Below, piece after piece: positions 13,094 through 13,761 of a DNA stretch of 13,761 nt; the stretch's first letter is position 1, and each line of letters begins with the position of its first letter. This DNA comes from CAZYYO01 sp964650965 (lineage in GTDB: Bacteria; Bacillota; Clostridia; Lachnospirales; Lachnospiraceae), in contig CAZYYO010000060.1 of NCBI GenBank assembly GCA_964650965.1, positions 1 to 13,761 on the forward strand. Direction: 5' to 3'. The position numbers were made by a program, and so were the translations under genes. Below the pieces are notes generated by a model. That model was not told the DNA's origin, ran no database searches, and saw only the letters and a program-made list of their open reading frames with translations.

Positions 13094-13559
13094 TGATACC
13101 CATCGGAAATTAGATAATTTAGAACTGGCAATCCAACAGGAGCATCCGGATAAAATTATTCATCTAGGTGATGGGGAAGGGGATGAAGATATTATTGCAG
13201 CAATAGCAGATTGCCCGATAGAAATTGTCAGTGGTAACTGTGATTTCTACAGTGATTTGCCTCGAGAAGTTGTCTTGTCTGTTGGTAGCCACAGAGCACT
13301 GCTTACTCATGGCCATTATTATCAGGCAAATTTTGGAGTGGAGCGACTCGTAGAAGCAGCCATAGAAAAAGGAGCAGATCTTGTAATGTATGGACACACA
13401 CATTGTCCATTGATGGAAGAACATCATGGGGTGCGAGTGATTAATCCTGGAAGTATTTCCTATCCCAGACAGATGAATCGGAAACCTTCTTACATCATTT
13501 TGGAAATAGACCCAAAGGGGGAACTGCGATTCCAACTTCATTACATAGATTATGATTAA
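13074..13559 (+). CDS. YfcE/MJ0936 family metallophosphoesterase
   Basis: This 161-residue cytoplasmic protein is a complete small calcineurin-like phosphoesterase. Metal-binding motifs occur in order: SDTH (7-10), GD at 32-33, GNCD (54-57), H79 in LLTHGHYY and GHTH (107-110), followed by NPGSIS. The family hydrolyses phosphodiesters in vitro with Mn or similar metals; the physiological substrate is usually unknown. The start overlaps the last 20 bases of rdgB, and its ribosome binding site is poor (only an AAGAAG-like stretch), so it probably depends on coupled translation. It is the last gene of the operon. No clear terminator hairpin follows before the tRNA-Pro promoter, so readthrough into the tRNA gene is possible. 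Confidence 0.92.
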   Translation: MNILIVSDTHRKLDNLELAIQQEHPDKIIHLGDGEGDEDIIAAIADCPIEIVSGNCDFYSDLPREVVLSVGSHRALLTHGHYYQANFGVERLVEAAIEKGADLVMYGHTHCPLMEEHHGVRVINPGSISYPRQMNRKPSYIILEIDPKGELRFQLHYIDYD

Positions 13560-13599
13560 ATTGCATGATAAAAACCTGTGAAACCCTTGTAAAATCAGC

Positions 13600-13634
13600 C
13601 TTTAAAAAAAAGATGAAAAACTTTAAAAAAAGTG
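13600..13634 (+). promoter_or_regulatory. Phased A-tracts (UP-element-like) before the tRNA-Pro promoter
   Basis: Three A-runs lie at 13604-13611, 13616-13620 and 13625-13631, with centres about 10 to 10.5 bp apart, which is one helical turn. The 11-mer CTTTAAAAAAA occurs twice, exactly 21 bp apart (13600 and 13621). The last run ends 3 bp before the -35 box. Curvature or binding by the polymerase alpha subunit is inferred. Confidence 0.65.
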
Positions 13635-13663
13635 TTGACAATGGGACATCCCTATCATATAAT
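13635..13663 (+). promoter_or_regulatory. Perfect consensus SigA promoter for tRNA-Pro
   Basis: TTGACA (13635-13640), a 17-nt spacer and TATAAT (13658-13663) match the consensus at every position. Predicted transcription start is near 13670, about 38 nt before the tRNA. Confidence 0.92.
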
Positions 13664-13670
13664 ATATCTT

Positions 13671-13692
13671 GCGTTCGGAAAAAACAGAACGC
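13671..13692 (+). other. Hairpin at the start of the tRNA-Pro precursor leader
   Basis: GCGTTC (13671-13676) and GAACGC (13687-13692) are a perfect 6-bp inverted repeat around the loop GGAAAAAACA. It would form at the very 5' end of the transcript, 15 nt before the mature tRNA. It may protect or position the leader for RNase P; this is inference. Confidence 0.5.
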
Positions 13693-13707
13693 CATTTACC
13701 GATAGAA

Positions 13708-13761
13708 CGGGGTGTGGCTCAGCTTGGCTAGAGCACCTGGTTTGGGACCAGGGGGTCGCAG
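13708..13761 (+). tRNA. tRNA-Pro(TGG), 5' part only
   Basis: The acceptor 5' strand CGGGGTG (13708-13714) is followed by a D arm from 13717 and the anticodon stem CCTGG/CCAGG around TTTGGGA. The anticodon is TGG at 13743-13745. C at position 1 is typical of bacterial tRNA-Pro. The T arm and the 3' end are outside the window. It may be the first gene of a further tRNA cluster. Confidence 0.95.

Noticed and set aside
13164..13541. Leftward 125-residue frame opposite the phosphoesterase gene
   Set aside because: It is a shadow of a gene with all metal-binding motifs; it has no ribosome binding site or recognisable domain.
4468..13761. Functional linkage between the Cys-tRNA(Pro) deacylase gene and the tRNA-Pro gene
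   Set aside because: They are almost 9 kb apart with several separate transcription units between; sharing a region is most likely coincidence.

Overview
The window looks like chromosomal DNA of a low-GC Firmicute, most likely a clostridial Lachnospiraceae-type bacterium. This is inferred from strong AGGAGG-type ribosome binding sites, consensus SigA-type promoters, tRNA genes without an encoded CCA end, and families common in that group (DUF1292, DUF4317, DUF4422, lectin-like C1 peptidase, secreted EndA-like nuclease with a Cys-containing tail). I see no integrase, transposase, phage gene or CRISPR array. Species cannot be named from the sequence alone.

Layout: 1-201 is the end of a tRNA operon, with a partial tRNA-Leu(TAA), tRNA-Arg(ACG) and a terminator. 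245-2449 reads rightward: a DUF1292 protein, then a lipoprotein nuclease followed closely by a half-length DUF4317 protein. 2451-3605 is a leftward D-2-hydroxyacid dehydrogenase with its own terminator. From the divergent region 3606-3876, a rightward pair encodes a small HD alarmone hydrolase-like protein and a YbaK/EbsC Cys-tRNA(Pro) deacylase. A leftward DUF4422 glycosyltransferase-like gene (4927-5982) collides with this pair, overlapping by 27 nt at the 3' ends. 6025-6513 is a small unknown protein with a near-consensus promoter and a terminator. 6552-7563 is an AEC-family permease plus terminator.

7564-8176 is the most unusual part: a long AT-rich leader, then a 91-residue protein that is 82% Asn+Ser and contains a pure AAC/AGC codon tract, closed by a hairpin. 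A stand-alone rhodanese follows. A promoter across the rhodanese stop codon (8509-8537) starts a tight five-gene operon: THUMP rRNA methyltransferase, membrane-anchored C1/lectin-like peptidase, membrane-anchored N-acetylmuramoyl-L-alanine amidase, RdgB-type XTP/dITP diphosphatase and YfcE-type phosphoesterase. Gaps are 7-9 nt or overlaps of 8 and 20 nt. The window ends in a tRNA-Pro(TGG) gene behind a perfect TTGACA-17-TATAAT promoter with helically phased A-tracts.

Functionally this is mostly ordinary core genome: translation and tRNA quality control, nucleotide housecleaning, and envelope remodelling. I do not find a convincing new multi-gene system. The best candidates for something undescribed are the Asn/Ser-rich protein with its leader, the small unknown protein at 6105-6461, and the RNA and DNA structures around the tRNA genes. 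Several gene starts given here are internal to the longest open frame, because promoter, terminator or ribosome-binding-site positions rule out the upstream start.
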